A DNA stretch of 64,000 nucleotides from Sphingobacterium sp. B16(2022) (GCF_012030425.1 NZ_JAAUVN010000001.1:372001-436000); one strand, 5' to 3'; positions 46,235-54,819 are shown, counted from the stretch's first letter. Notes: generated by a model not told the origin, from the sequence alone. Made by a program: numbers and translations.

Positions 46235-46319
46235 TGAACTACGAATTCGGTGAAAATGAACTACAAATTCGGTGAAAATGAACACTAAAATCGTAGCATT
46301 GGAACTACGATTTTAGTGT
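46235..46319. repeat. 22-base direct repeat followed by a 15-base perfect hairpin
   Basis: TGAACTACGAATTCGGTGAA is repeated with one change (ACG to ACA) at a 22-base period (46235 and 46257). A hairpin ACACTAAAATCGTAG / CTACGATTTTAGTGT follows at 46282-46319, and the start TGAAC of a third, diverged unit joins them. Repeats of the TTCACCGAATT type are seen in IS21-family ends; this may be a stranded end. No transposase remains. Confidence 0.6.
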
Positions 46320-46397
46320 GTTATAGCCCAGTTATTGAAGGATTCATGCGCAGTGCTTGAAATATCCACATTTGGAAGTTGAGATTTTTCAAGAACG

Positions 46398-46940
46398 TTA
46401 AATAATAATACTGCTGTAATAATTTGGGGTCATTCCTAAAAAACTACTTATATCTGCAGTACTGCAATTTCTGTATACTTCAGGGTATAGTTCCAGCAAT
46501 TTCATTTTCTTTTCTCGTGCCGAAAGGACAATGAATCGGCCGCGGAGGGTTCTCCGCTTCAGTACATCTGCACCAAAATGTTTCATATGATCTTTAAATT
46601 TTGGAAATTCGTTTGATAACTTTAGTAAGTTATCGTTACTGATGAAGGCCACAACAGCGTCGTTATCGACCTCGAAATAGCAGTCATCTACCTCCTCATT
46701 GTGAAAGATAAACTGTTTTTTGCAGATAAAATCGATCACTTGCTTCGTTGTGTTCTCGCGTTTGATAATGATACCTTCTAAGACGATATATAGGTCTAAT
46801 AAATTGGCTTGTAATATTCTGCCTTTTTTGTATGATTTAATTTCTACGATTTCTAAAAAGCGCTTCCAAAGATCCGGTGATACAGGAGCGATGTCATGAA
46901 ACGTTTCAAATAGTAGATTTTCATGTTTTGATTTCTCCAT
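46398..46940 (-). CDS. Crp/Fnr-like regulator, divergent and short at the C-terminus
   Basis: 180 residues. A cNMP-binding roll (SYKKGRILQANLLDLYIVLE) and a C-terminal HTH (CSTADISSFLGMTPNYYSSI) are visible, but the protein stops within or just after the recognition helix. One base shift there would continue as NVLEKSQLPNVD, so it may be slightly truncated. It probably regulates nearby genes. Confidence 0.7.
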   Translation of the reverse strand: MEKSKHENLLFETFHDIAPVSPDLWKRFLEIVEIKSYKKGRILQANLLDLYIVLEGIIIKRENTTKQVIDFICKKQFIFHNEEVDDCYFEVDNDAVVAFISNDNLLKLSNEFPKFKDHMKHFGADVLKRRTLRGRFIVLSAREKKMKLLELYPEVYRNCSTADISSFLGMTPNYYSSIII

Positions 46941-47033
46941 AATTATTTCGTTTGGTTAATAAGTTTAATTGGCTTAAAAAGTTGCATCATACTTGTCGGG
47001 CGACAGGTGTGATGCAACTCGTGATGCTACGTA

Positions 47034-47417
47034 TTAAGGTTTGTATTTGTATAGGATCTTGATCATCAACGGATGTGCAAATACTTGACTGCTGTTGGTG
47101 ATGTTATGATCTAAGCCAAATACAAGAATTTCTTTTTGGTCGGGTGTGTCATGTTCAGCTTTGGTTTCTTTGGTAAAACTTACCGCTAGTCCCTGTTCCC
47201 AGCAATTGGCTATCGCATCTGCAATTGCTGTTTTGAATGTGCTTGACATGGATTGGATCTGTAACTGCTGATTCAGGTGGAGATCAAAAGTTTTATTCAT
47301 CCAAGCTGAAAAATCAGCTCGTAAAAGTTGGGTTTCCAATAATAAATCTGCTGTTAAAAGTGCCAATACATAATTTTGGACAAAGGCAACGCCCGCTTCA
47401 TCAAAAGGTTGTTTCAT
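47034..47417 (-). CDS. Hypothetical protein
   Basis: 127 residues, helical first half (VQNYVLALLTADLLLETQLL, ADFSAWMNKTFD) then a beta-rich end (EILVFGLDHNITNSSQVFA). No signal peptide or family recognised. It lies 93 bases upstream of the Crp-like gene on the same strand. The upstream region contains the paired hairpins at 47493-47567. Confidence 0.55.
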   Translation of the reverse strand: MKQPFDEAGVAFVQNYVLALLTADLLLETQLLRADFSAWMNKTFDLHLNQQLQIQSMSSTFKTAIADAIANCWEQGLAVSFTKETKAEHDTPDQKEILVFGLDHNITNSSQVFAHPLMIKILYKYKP

Positions 47418-47492
47418 ATCTGATTTATTTGTGTTCGATTAATATCAAAATTCAAAAAAAACTAATTGATTTAAGTAGTTCTAATGCGGGTG

Positions 47493-47567
47493 GAGGTATT
47501 AAGATGGGTGGTTTTACATCTTAATACCTCATTTTGTGATTAAGATGTGGCCTTTTCCATCTTAATC
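47493..47567. promoter_or_regulatory. Two related hairpins sharing CATCTTAAT
   Basis: GAGGTATTAAGATG / CATCTTAATACCTC (47493-47530, 14-base stem) and GATTAAGATG / CATCTTAATC (47538-47567, 10-base stem). Four copies of ATTAAGATG in alternating orientation lie in a divergent intergenic region, as expected of an operator or an attenuator. Confidence 0.5.
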
Positions 47568-47710
47568 ATTGTTACAATAGGGAAAGATTGACATTTCCTG
47601 AAGATTAAAAACGTGATCTTCGTCACACTATCAATTTTGTTACATTTTCCAATGCCGAATTTAAGTTAATAATTATAAATTAACAGTTATTTTGAACTAA
47701 AGTTAATCTA

Positions 47711-48790
47711 ATGAGTGTAAAAATTTCCTCTAACAAAAGGAATAAAATTTCCCTGTACTTTTTGATTTTATTTGTTTTTCCAGTTTTTTATAATAAGTTG
47801 GGCTATAAGCTGACCTGGAATAGGCTAGTTATATGGAGTATGGGTTTCTTGCTTCTTTTCTTAATCATGTTTGTCTATCTCTTGGTAAGTCTGGTGTATA
47901 TTTCCTATGTCCGCCATACATTTAGAAAAAATCTGGGCGGTGAAACGATGCAACCGAACATACTTGCCGTGAAGTTTCTTTATTATTGTTGCGCTGTGGT
48001 TCCATTACTTCTTCTTTTTGTAGGATTTACATCTATATGGATCTGGGATCGACCTGAATTTTGGGATATGCTATGGATGAACATGATCTGGAGAATCTCT
48101 ATTTTAGCTCTAATTCTCCTTGCAATTACCTATCTTTTTGATAAATATAGTGACTTGGCAGTACCTATTTTTCAAAAAGAAACGGTCGAGGTTATTAGAG
48201 AAGTGAAAGTCAAAGAAGAAGTGATCAGAGAAGTCGAGGTTATCATTAAAGAGGAGGTAGTAAAAGAAATATATGTAGAAAAAGCACCGCAGACTCCTTT
48301 TTCTGTGAGCGAGACATCTATATTACCTAAAAAAATAGCCTTGACCGAAATGTATACCTATCTGGTTCATGTAGCAGGTGTAGGCCCATTATACAAGGAC
48401 CTTTGGATGATCCGTTTTTTTGATATCGTTGGGATAAAAACACAGAATAGACAACGTCATGTTATCTTTTCGGATGGATCAATGGTGCTTTGCAACGATA
48501 TACTGAAGATACTGGAAGCGGCGGGATTGCGCCATTGGCTTGTTAAAATATCCGATAACTACATGATCAATACCATCTTGGTTGATTTTCCATACTATAA
48601 AAAAGGATCTCAACTTATTTTGCATTTAGAGTCTATGAACGGATTACGGCGAAAAATGTCTGCTGAAGACATCGCTTCCATGTTGACTTTTGGAAAAGGT
48701 ATATCGGATAAAAATATTAAAGCTTTATGGGAACGCAGGAATACCCTTGTGCATGATGGCTGGGATAAGTGGATTCCGATAAGGAAATAA
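47711..48790 (+). CDS. Membrane-anchored LytTR-like regulator
   Basis: 359 residues. Four hydrophobic helices (LYFLILFVFPVFYN, MGFLLLFLIMFVYLLVSLVY, FLYYCCAVVPLLLLFVGFT, ISILALILLAITYLF) are followed by a highly charged repeat (VIREVKVKEEVIREVEVIIK, about 160-190) that may form a coiled coil, and a C-terminal domain with the LytTR look (IRFFDIVGIKTQNRQRHVIF, GSMVLCNDILKILEAAGLRH). A closing helix (ALWERRNTLVHDGWDKW) follows. Probably a membrane-bound DNA-binding regulator. Confidence 0.62.
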   Translation: MSVKISSNKRNKISLYFLILFVFPVFYNKLGYKLTWNRLVIWSMGFLLLFLIMFVYLLVSLVYISYVRHTFRKNLGGETMQPNILAVKFLYYCCAVVPLLLLFVGFTSIWIWDRPEFWDMLWMNMIWRISILALILLAITYLFDKYSDLAVPIFQKETVEVIREVKVKEEVIREVEVIIKEEVVKEIYVEKAPQTPFSVSETSILPKKIALTEMYTYLVHVAGVGPLYKDLWMIRFFDIVGIKTQNRQRHVIFSDGSMVLCNDILKILEAAGLRHWLVKISDNYMINTILVDFPYYKKGSQLILHLESMNGLRRKMSAEDIASMLTFGKGISDKNIKALWERRNTLVHDGWDKWIPIRK

Positions 48791-48817
48791 CATTTTAATA
48801 TTGGACTCTTTCATTGA

Positions 48818-48919
48818 TAGAAACAGTCCTCTCCAGCTGTTTCTATTTAAAGCAAATTAGAGCAGTAGTTTTCTAATTTCTTGTTCTAGCAATACTATAC
48901 TTGCAAATCTATTGATGTA
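48818..48919 (-). repeat. Diverged copy of the 3-prime end of the HTH gene at 52258
   Basis: The block AGAAACAGTCCTCTCCAGCT ... TTTCTATTTAAAGC, then a frame ending EQEIRKLLL-stop (48857-48919), matches 52219-52320, where the intact gene ends EEEIRKLLL-stop. The shared hairpin (AGAAACAG / CTGTTTCT) is at the same relative place. The copies flank the 49009-52103 genes. Confidence 0.75.
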
Positions 48920-49008
48920 TCAACTTTGAGCCGGACAGAAATATTCTCTTGAGATAGAATGTGTAGCTTTGTCATTATCTAATAAATATGTAATATAAAC
49001 TGTCAACG

Positions 49009-49830
49009 ATGAAACAGACTGATACATTAAAGACAATAAGCTATTCGGGTATTTTCCTTTCCTGTTTTACAGATTTTAGTGAAAAATGTATTCATGCAGC
49101 ACCAGAACATGTTTTGGTGTACCTGTATTCGGGCGAGCAGATTATAGAGGACGGAAATAAGAGGATTAAAATAAAAGCTGGTGAATGTGCATTTGTAAGG
49201 CGAAACCACCGATTGACAATGTACAAAAACAGCAAAGGAAGTGAATTATATAAAGGAATTTCTTTGACATTCAACCGGAGCATATTGCGCGAGTTTTACA
49301 GTAAGTTTGATAAGGCGTACTTGCCTAAAAGAGTCTTGATTTCCGATAAAAATGTTGTTCAGATTGAACCGAGCCCTGCTATCACCAGTCTGTTTCAATC
49401 GCTCACGCCTTATTTTGATGAAAATATAAAACCGACCGATGGTGTTACCCATCTGAAATTGCTGGAAGGTATTTATGCGCTGCTGGATAATTCGGATATT
49501 TTTTATCCTATATTATTTGATTTTACTGACCCTTGGAAGATCGATATCCTGGAGTTTCTGAACGATCATTATATGGATGACCTCACGATGGAACAGATTG
49601 CAGCCTATACGGGGCGGAGTTTGGCAACATTTAAAAGGGATTTTCAAAAATTCAGTAACCTTAGTCCTCAAAAATGGTTGATTAAAAAACGGCTGGAAGC
49701 GGCCTACGTTAAACTGAAAGAAGAGGGCAAAAAAGTACAGGAAGTTTATGTGGAAGTGGGTTTTAAAAATCCCTCACATTTTTCTACGGCATTTAAAAAG
49801 CAATATGGCGTACCGCCTACAGAAGCTTAA
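49009..49830 (+). CDS. AraC-family transcriptional regulator (ExsA-like)
   Basis: 273 residues. A cupin-like N-terminal half (VLVYLYSGEQIIEDGNKRIK, GECAFVRRNHRLTMY) and a C-terminal HTH_18 domain (LTMEQIAAYTGRSLATFKRD, VGFKNPSHFSTAFKKQYGV PP). It precedes a three-gene enzyme unit but has its own terminator (49861-49884), so it is likely a separate transcript that may control them. Confidence 0.9.
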   Translation: MKQTDTLKTISYSGIFLSCFTDFSEKCIHAAPEHVLVYLYSGEQIIEDGNKRIKIKAGECAFVRRNHRLTMYKNSKGSELYKGISLTFNRSILREFYSKFDKAYLPKRVLISDKNVVQIEPSPAITSLFQSLTPYFDENIKPTDGVTHLKLLEGIYALLDNSDIFYPILFDFTDPWKIDILEFLNDHYMDDLTMEQIAAYTGRSLATFKRDFQKFSNLSPQKWLIKKRLEAAYVKLKEEGKKVQEVYVEVGFKNPSHFSTAFKKQYGVPPTEA

Positions 49831-49860
49831 AAATTGAGCTTTAGAGAAAAGATAATTGAG

Positions 49861-49888
49861 CCTCACAACAATGCTGTTGTGAGGTTTT
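49861..49888 (+). terminator. Terminator of the AraC gene
   Basis: CCTCACAAC / GTTGTGAGG with a 6-base loop, then TTTTTG. Confidence 0.8.
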
Positions 49889-49923
49889 TGCTTTAATTTT
49901 GTATTGTAATTAAAGGAGATATA

Positions 49924-50487
49924 ATGCAAACAGTTGATATTTTTGAACGCTTGCGAAACGGTGAAACTGTACCAGCAGGTGATCCCGAAGCATATAAATT
50001 GAGGGAAGCTTCCTTTGCTACAAAAAAGTTGCTTCTCCAGATGAACAGTGCTGATGATCCTGCCGAGGTACGTAATTTTTTGTCGCAGATTACAGCAACA
50101 GAAATTGATGAAAATACGGCGGTTTTTACACCCTTGTATATCAATTATGGGAAAAATACCAAGATCGGTAAAAACGTTTTTATCAATTTTGATTGCGTTT
50201 TTTTGGACCTGGGCGGTATCACGATAGAAGACAATGTGCAGATCGCACCCAAAGTAAGTCTGCTGTCGGAAGGGCATCCGATAGCCGCTAAAGACAGACA
50301 ATCGCTGGTTCCTGGTCATATTCACATTAAAAGAAATGCATGGATTGGAGCAAATGCGACTATACTGGCAGGCGTGACCATTGGCGAAAATGCTGTTGTC
50401 GCGGCAGGTGCAGTTGTTTCAAAAGATGTACCTGACAATTGCGTTTTCGGGGGGATACCAGCGAAAATGCTTAAGCGCATTGAATAG
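49924..50487 (+). CDS. Maltose/NodL-type sugar O-acetyltransferase
   Basis: 187 residues. An N-terminal Mac domain is followed by left-handed beta-helix hexapeptide repeats (NYGKNTKIGKNVFINFDCVF; GGITIEDNVQIAPKVSLLSE; AWIGANATILAGVTIGENAV). The catalytic His is in LLSEGHPI. It transfers acetyl groups from acetyl-CoA to sugars or related acceptors. Its stop overlaps the region of the next start. Confidence 0.92.
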   Translation: MQTVDIFERLRNGETVPAGDPEAYKLREASFATKKLLLQMNSADDPAEVRNFLSQITATEIDENTAVFTPLYINYGKNTKIGKNVFINFDCVFLDLGGITIEDNVQIAPKVSLLSEGHPIAAKDRQSLVPGHIHIKRNAWIGANATILAGVTIGENAVVAAGAVVSKDVPDNCVFGGIPAKMLKRIE

Positions 50488-50489
50488 TG

Positions 50490-50969
50490 ATGGAAAGGAC
50501 GATTTATATGCTGCTATTTCTTTTTACCAGCTTACAGAGCAGTGCCTGTACGCCATCGGAAAATAGGGTTAAAAATGAAATCCAAAAGGACACTCTAGCA
50601 AACAAAAAAGTTATGAAATTGAAAATAACTAGGGGAGATAAGGTGATCACGGCAATTTTGTATGAAAATCCTACTACAAGAGATTTCATTGCCCAACTTC
50701 CTTTAACTGTTGATATGGAGGACTTCGCTGGTAAAGAAAAGATATTCTACCCACCGAAAAAATTATCTACAACAGAACGAAAAGCTGTCAGCGATCCTAA
50801 GATTGGAGATATAAATGTATATGCTCCGTGGGGTAATATTGCTATTTTTTATGGCAGTTATTCAGGCTCCCGAGACTTGATCAGGATAGGAAGAATAATT
50901 GAGGGTATGGATGCATTCAATGTTACAGGTACTGTAAAGAACGTATATTTTGAACTGGTTGAACAATAG
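50490..50969 (+). CDS. Lipoprotein with cyclophilin-like fold
   Basis: About 159 residues from ATG 50490. The short signal (LLFLFTSLQSSACTP) ends in a possible lipobox. The domain (KLKITRGDKVITAILYENPT, FIAQLPLTVDMEDFAGKEK, YAPWGNIAIFYGSYSGSRDL) matches the Cyclophil_like2 family, whose role is unclear and which lacks the standard isomerase site. It lies between acetyltransferase and hydrolase genes. Confidence 0.82.
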   Translation: MERTIYMLLFLFTSLQSSACTPSENRVKNEIQKDTLANKKVMKLKITRGDKVITAILYENPTTRDFIAQLPLTVDMEDFAGKEKIFYPPKKLSTTERKAVSDPKIGDINVYAPWGNIAIFYGSYSGSRDLIRIGRIIEGMDAFNVTGTVKNVYFELVEQ

Positions 50970-51008
50970 TGTGTGAAGGTTGATCTTCGTAATTAGAAAA
51001 ATAAAGTG

Positions 51009-52103
51009 ATGAAAAAACTATCAATTTTAATAGCGGTTTCTTTGATCCTGTTGGGGCAAACCTTTGGTCAGACGTTATTAACTCAAAATCAAAAAGAAAT
51101 GGAAAATCAAGAACATTATACGTTTCAACTGAACGATAAGGTAGATCGTAAGGAAATTACTTTTAAGAACCGTTATGGAATCATGGTTTCCGGAGATTTA
51201 TATACGCCGAAAAATAAGGGAAATGAAAAACTACCTGCTTTGGTATTGAGCGGGCCGTTTGGAGCTGTAAAAGAACAGTCATCTGGTTTATATGCCAGTG
51301 AACTGGCTTCCAGAGGGTTTGTGACCTTAGCTTTTGACCCTTCTTTTACGGGGGAAAGCGGTGGCGAGGTCCGCGGTGTCGCTTCACCTGATATCTTTAC
51401 GGAAGATTTCAGTGCTGCGGTAGATTATATTGGACTATTGCCTTCTGTTGACCGAAATTGTATTGGTCTAATGGCGATCTGTGGTCTGAGTGGTATGGCG
51501 CTTACGGCAGCGACAAGCGATTCTCGGATCAAGGCGGTAGCTACGGCCTCGATGTACGATATGTCCCGTAGTATCAGCCGAAGCTATCAAGACAGTTATA
51601 CTCAAGAACAGCGTCAAAAAGTTGTCGATTACTTAAGTCAGCAACGTTGGAAAGATGCGGAGAATGGCAACTATGCAGTGGGTCTGCATGAAGTACCATT
51701 TGATGAAAACGGTAATATGATAAAAGGAACACGTATACTTCCTGAAACGTTGCCTGCTAATCCCGATCCTGTACTTGCCTCTTTCTTTGGTTATTATAGA
51801 ACAGCGCGTGGTTTTCATTCCAGATCTATCAATTCTACCACAGCCTGGACAGCTACAACACCGATGTCATTTTTTAGTTTTCCGATGCATGCAAACATTG
51901 AAATGATTGGAGCTCGTGCGGTCATGCTTGTTGCTGGAGAAAATGCGCATTCGCGCTATTATTCTGAAGATGTTTATAAAATGATTTCAGGGCCAAAGGA
52001 ACTGGTTATAATACCTGGTGCCGATCATGTCGATCTATACGATAAAAAGGATAAAATTCCTTTTGACAGATTGGAAACGTTTTTTAAAGATAATTTGAAA
52101 TAA
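51009..52103 (+). CDS. Exported alpha/beta hydrolase (DUF1100/acetyl xylan esterase-like)
   Basis: About 364 residues from ATG 51009, with a signal peptide (SILIAVSLILLGQTFGQ). The fold is supported by the oxyanion strand (LPALVLSGPFGAVKEQSSGL), the nucleophile region (NCIGLMAICGLSGMALTAAT, where Cys in AICGLSG takes the nucleophile position as in dienelactone-hydrolase-like enzymes) and the C-terminal Asp/His (VIIPGADHVDLY). Substrate unknown. Confidence 0.87.
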   Translation: MKKLSILIAVSLILLGQTFGQTLLTQNQKEMENQEHYTFQLNDKVDRKEITFKNRYGIMVSGDLYTPKNKGNEKLPALVLSGPFGAVKEQSSGLYASELASRGFVTLAFDPSFTGESGGEVRGVASPDIFTEDFSAAVDYIGLLPSVDRNCIGLMAICGLSGMALTAATSDSRIKAVATASMYDMSRSISRSYQDSYTQEQRQKVVDYLSQQRWKDAENGNYAVGLHEVPFDENGNMIKGTRILPETLPANPDPVLASFFGYYRTARGFHSRSINSTTAWTATTPMSFFSFPMHANIEMIGARAVMLVAGENAHSRYYSEDVYKMISGPKELVIIPGADHVDLYDKKDKIPFDRLETFFKDNLK

Positions 52104-52135
52104 TACTATAATCCCTTACGGGTCAATTTTTTTAC

Positions 52136-52166
52136 AAGACTGTCTAACAAAAGGCAGTCTTTTTTT
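52136..52166 (+). terminator. Terminator of the acetyltransferase-hydrolase operon
   Basis: AAGACTG / CAGTCTT with a 12-base loop, then TTTTTT. Confidence 0.75.
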
Positions 52167-52257
52167 GTTGCTTATTGAAGTAAATAATTCCTGCCTTTAC
52201 TTTTCAGGGTAGCTTGTTTAGAAACAGTCCTCTCCAGCTGTTTCTATTTAAAGCTAA

Positions 52258-52455
52258 TTAGAGCAGTAGCTTTCTAATTTCTTCTTCCGGTAATCCGGTA
52301 TACTCCGCAAATATACTGATGCTGACATACTGGTTTGCTTTCAGTCCGTAGCAATCGCGTATAGACTGGAAGATTTTGTAGGTGTGTTTTTCTGTACGCC
52401 CCAATATTACAGCCGCTTCTTTGGGGTATATGCATAAACGATCGTTATTTTTCAT
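52258..52455 (-). CDS. Small HTH-like protein
   Basis: 65 residues: LCIYPKEAAVILGRTEKHTY then KIFQSIRDCYGL and EYTGLPEEEIRKLLL. It resembles the short excisionase/MerR-like helix-turn-helix proteins often placed near mobile regions. A fragment of a second copy exists at 48857-48919. It stands beside the repeat-rich region 52555-52730. Confidence 0.6.
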   Translation of the reverse strand: MKNNDRLCIYPKEAAVILGRTEKHTYKIFQSIRDCYGLKANQYVSISIFAEYTGLPEEEIRKLLL

Positions 52456-52554
52456 GTTATCCTGGTTTTTAGAGGGATGATCTTTTTGATAATCAGATCA
52501 TCTGGATTGTTCGTGATTATTACTCCCGCAGACAAACATATCCTATCAAACCAC

Positions 52555-52730
52555 CTGTTAAGCTGGTATAAAGCATAAATCAAGCACGCATAAAGCTTAT
52601 TTTGCTATGTACAGTATGCGCATAGGCTAAGTGCGTGTTAAGTGCGTTGTAAGTGCGTGAAACATACTGTTTTTACACTGTATCTATGCTCTATCTACGC
52701 TTTATATACGCTTATGCCCTGCTTGATCAC
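52555..52730. repeat. Nested inverted repeats enclosing three 11-base direct repeats
   Basis: Outer arms ATCAAGCA (52579) / TGCTTGAT (52720), inner arms ACAGTATG (52611) / CATACTGT (52663), and within them TAAGTGCGT three times at 11-base spacing (about 52628, 52639, 52650). Arms also share GCATAAAGC/GCTTTATA-like words. The rest of the 52456-52999 gap shows no gene. Confidence 0.6.
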
Positions 52731-52999
52731 GAGGTAACGTCCAAGTTTAAAGCATGCTTTATTCCTTAAGCTTTGCAGATTAGGTTTAATTCCTCTCCAG
52801 AAAAATGATGTTATTGGTTATTCATTTACTAAGATAAGTTTTTTCTATAAAAAATAGTTTTATTCTCATTTCGGTACATTTTCGTCAATTTATTACGCCA
52901 ATTCAGTATCATTATTCCGCATTTTTCCTCTTTTCCACGCTTTTGATCCCAGTGCTTTTGTACTGATGATCATCTTAGCAGTGTCAAAACAATAATGTC

Positions 53000-53758
53000 A
53001 TGGCAAGAGTAGAAAGTTTAATCAAATTAAATGGAACGATCGGGGATCTTTCCTTTTACAAATCGAAAAGTGTGGGTTATCAGGCACGTATGAAAACCGG
53101 TGTATCGGGCGACCGTATTGCCAATGATCCAGCATTTGCACGTACTCGTGAGAACGGCAGTGAATTTGGCAGAGCACAGCAGGAAGGCAAAAAGCTACGC
53201 GATCTGTTGCGTGATGTGCTGTTTGAAAATGCGGACAACAAATTCAGCTCCAGGCTGGCGAGCCGGATGTTAAAAGTCATCCAGATGGATCCGGTCAGTG
53301 TCCGCGGGGAGCGCGTTTTAGTACCGCAGAACATGGTATTGCTGAATGGTCTGGAATGTAATCAGCGGGCCAGTTTAAAAAACATCACGTTAAAACCGCT
53401 GTCGGTTTCCTTCGACAATTTTAGTGGTGAAGGTTTTTTAACATGTGAGCAACTGATTCCGAATCTGCATATCGCCAAGCTGAGCGGAGCAACGCATGTG
53501 CAGTACACGTTGGTGCTGCAGGAGTTCTCGGGAGATGAAACAGATCAGCGTCCTGTGATCCAGCGGTCTGCTTATATCATGCTTGGTGAAATGCAGCCTA
53601 TGGATCTGGATATTGCGGCGACTATTGTTCATGATCCTGATAAAAGTGTGATGGTACTGGTAGGGACAGGGTATTATCAGCTTGTGAACGGTGCTTATTA
53701 TCCATTGGCAAATGGGCAGTACAATGCGCTGACCATTCATCAGGTCGTGATACCGTAA
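53000..53758 (+). CDS. Conserved Bacteroidota protein of phage-like cassettes
   Basis: 252 residues with the recognisable start MARVESLIKLNGTIGDLSFY, then DPAFARTRENGSEFGRAQQE. This protein type recurs in Bacteroidota next to DUF5675 genes. The C-terminal half is beta-rich (ATHVQYTLVLQEFSGDETD). No enzymatic motif. It is GC-richer than its surroundings, as are the next genes. A structural or delivery role is inferred only from context. Confidence 0.65.
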   Translation: MARVESLIKLNGTIGDLSFYKSKSVGYQARMKTGVSGDRIANDPAFARTRENGSEFGRAQQEGKKLRDLLRDVLFENADNKFSSRLASRMLKVIQMDPVSVRGERVLVPQNMVLLNGLECNQRASLKNITLKPLSVSFDNFSGEGFLTCEQLIPNLHIAKLSGATHVQYTLVLQEFSGDETDQRPVIQRSAYIMLGEMQPMDLDIAATIVHDPDKSVMVLVGTGYYQLVNGAYYPLANGQYNALTIHQVVIP

Positions 53759-53947
53759 TCGAGTGCTTTTGTGCCTCTTTCGCCGGCACATGGCGACAAA
53801 CTTTGTCTTGACACAAAGTTTGACAAAAGTCAAGGCTGCATTCCTTTTTGCTATTTCACCTCATAGAGGCTAAATGAATTTAAACTCGTTTCACTCAGAC
53901 AGAAATTCATTTTTACGCCTCTCTATCGGTTCAATTACACAGTCGGA

Positions 53948-54079
53948 ATGCTAGGCCGTTTTGGTAAGCCTATGGCTTTTGGGATTATTTTTCAGGTGGT
54001 GGGTGGTTGTGTTATCGCAACGACCTGCTTCCTGAAATTTATTCACCAGGTGGAACTGAAAATTAATAATAATTTTTAA
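53948..54079 (+). CDS. Very small membrane protein
   Basis: 43 residues: MLGRFGKPMAFGIIFQVVGG, CVIATTCFLKFIHQVELKIN. A single membrane helix follows a short basic N-terminus. It lies between the 252-residue gene and DUF5675, 16 bases before the latter. The preceding 190 bases carry a hairpin (ACAAACTTTGT / ACAAAGTTTGA near 53799). Small size lowers confidence. Confidence 0.5.
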   Translation: MLGRFGKPMAFGIIFQVVGGCVIATTCFLKFIHQVELKINNNF

Positions 54080-54095
54080 TAGATGATGTAATAAC

Positions 54096-54500
54096 ATGTC
54101 AACAAAAAAAATCTTGCATCTCCAACGGATTTATGGAGAGCAGGGAACGAACGGTACACTTACTTTTGAAGGTGAGGTCATCTGCCGTACTATCGAATTA
54201 CCCTGGCGCAATAACCTGCCAAGGCTCAGCTGTATCCCGGTAGGGAGTTATAAATTGGAAAAACGAAAGTATACCAGACATGGAGAGCAGATCGGAATTC
54301 CTGCTGTACTGGGACGCGAAGCGATATTGATCCATGCGGCCAACGATGCACAGAAGCAGTTATTGGGATGCATCGCTCCGGTAACTACACTGACAGGGGA
54401 AGGTTGCGGTACCGAAAGTAAAAAGGCTCTCGCAAAATTGAAGTCTCTGGTTTATTCGCTTTGGGATATGGAGCAGGACGTGTTTTTACATATTAAGTAG
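54096..54500 (+). CDS. DUF5675 family protein
   Basis: 134 residues: LQRIYGEQGTNGTLTFEGEV, CRTIELPWRNNLPRLSCIPV, GSYKLEKRK and ILIHAANDAQKQLLGCIAP, matching the DUF5675 pattern. The fold resembles L,D-transpeptidase-like or endolysin-associated domains of phages, and it is usually found with small membrane proteins, as here. Function unproven. Confidence 0.85.
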   Translation: MSTKKILHLQRIYGEQGTNGTLTFEGEVICRTIELPWRNNLPRLSCIPVGSYKLEKRKYTRHGEQIGIPAVLGREAILIHAANDAQKQLLGCIAPVTTLTGEGCGTESKKALAKLKSLVYSLWDMEQDVFLHIK

Positions 54501-54594
54501 TGACGTAGTGAAGGAGTAACGAAGTAACAGAGTGACGAGTGATGTGGTAACGGAGTTAAGAGTAATAGTTTCTAACCTACTAACAATTAAACAA

Positions 54595-54819
54595 ATGAAA
54601 AATATAATTCAAAAAATAAGCCGTGCGCTACAGGTGGTGCTTATGGCGCCGATTAAACTGCCGGGCAAGGCATTAAATATTATTAAATACATCGCACTGG
54701 GTCTTGGTGTGGTGGAGACCGTAATGGATGATAAAGATAAAAAAGGAGTGGGGAAGTCGCCACCAGCTGTACCTATCGTGCAGCAGGAAGAAAAGGAGGT
54801 AAGGGATGAAATGCAATGA
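54595..54819 (+). CDS. Small membrane-associated protein, cassette copy 1
   Basis: 74 residues: a helical hydrophobic first half (RALQVVLMAPIKLPGKALNI, IKYIALGLGVVETVMDD) and a charged C-terminus rich in K and E. Overlaps the next gene by 14 bases. A closely similar but frameshifted copy is at 59627-59851. The pattern fits a holin-like or spanin-like part of a lysis cassette; inference. Confidence 0.6.
   Translation: MKNIIQKISRALQVVLMAPIKLPGKALNIIKYIALGLGVVETVMDDKDKKGVGKSPPAVPIVQQEEKEVRDEMQ

Noticed and set aside
49774..50325. 183-codon minus-strand frame across the AraC/acetyltransferase genes
   Set aside because: Antisense to two clear genes; composition rich in Cys/Phe/Arg typical of a shadow frame.
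52618..52660. CRISPR-like array from the repeated TAAGTGCGT
   Set aside because: Repeats are 9 bases at an 11-base period, with no spacers of 25-40 bases and no cas genes.
53438..53833. 131-codon minus-strand frame opposite the 252-residue gene
   Set aside because: Antisense shadow; His/Arg-rich translation without motif.
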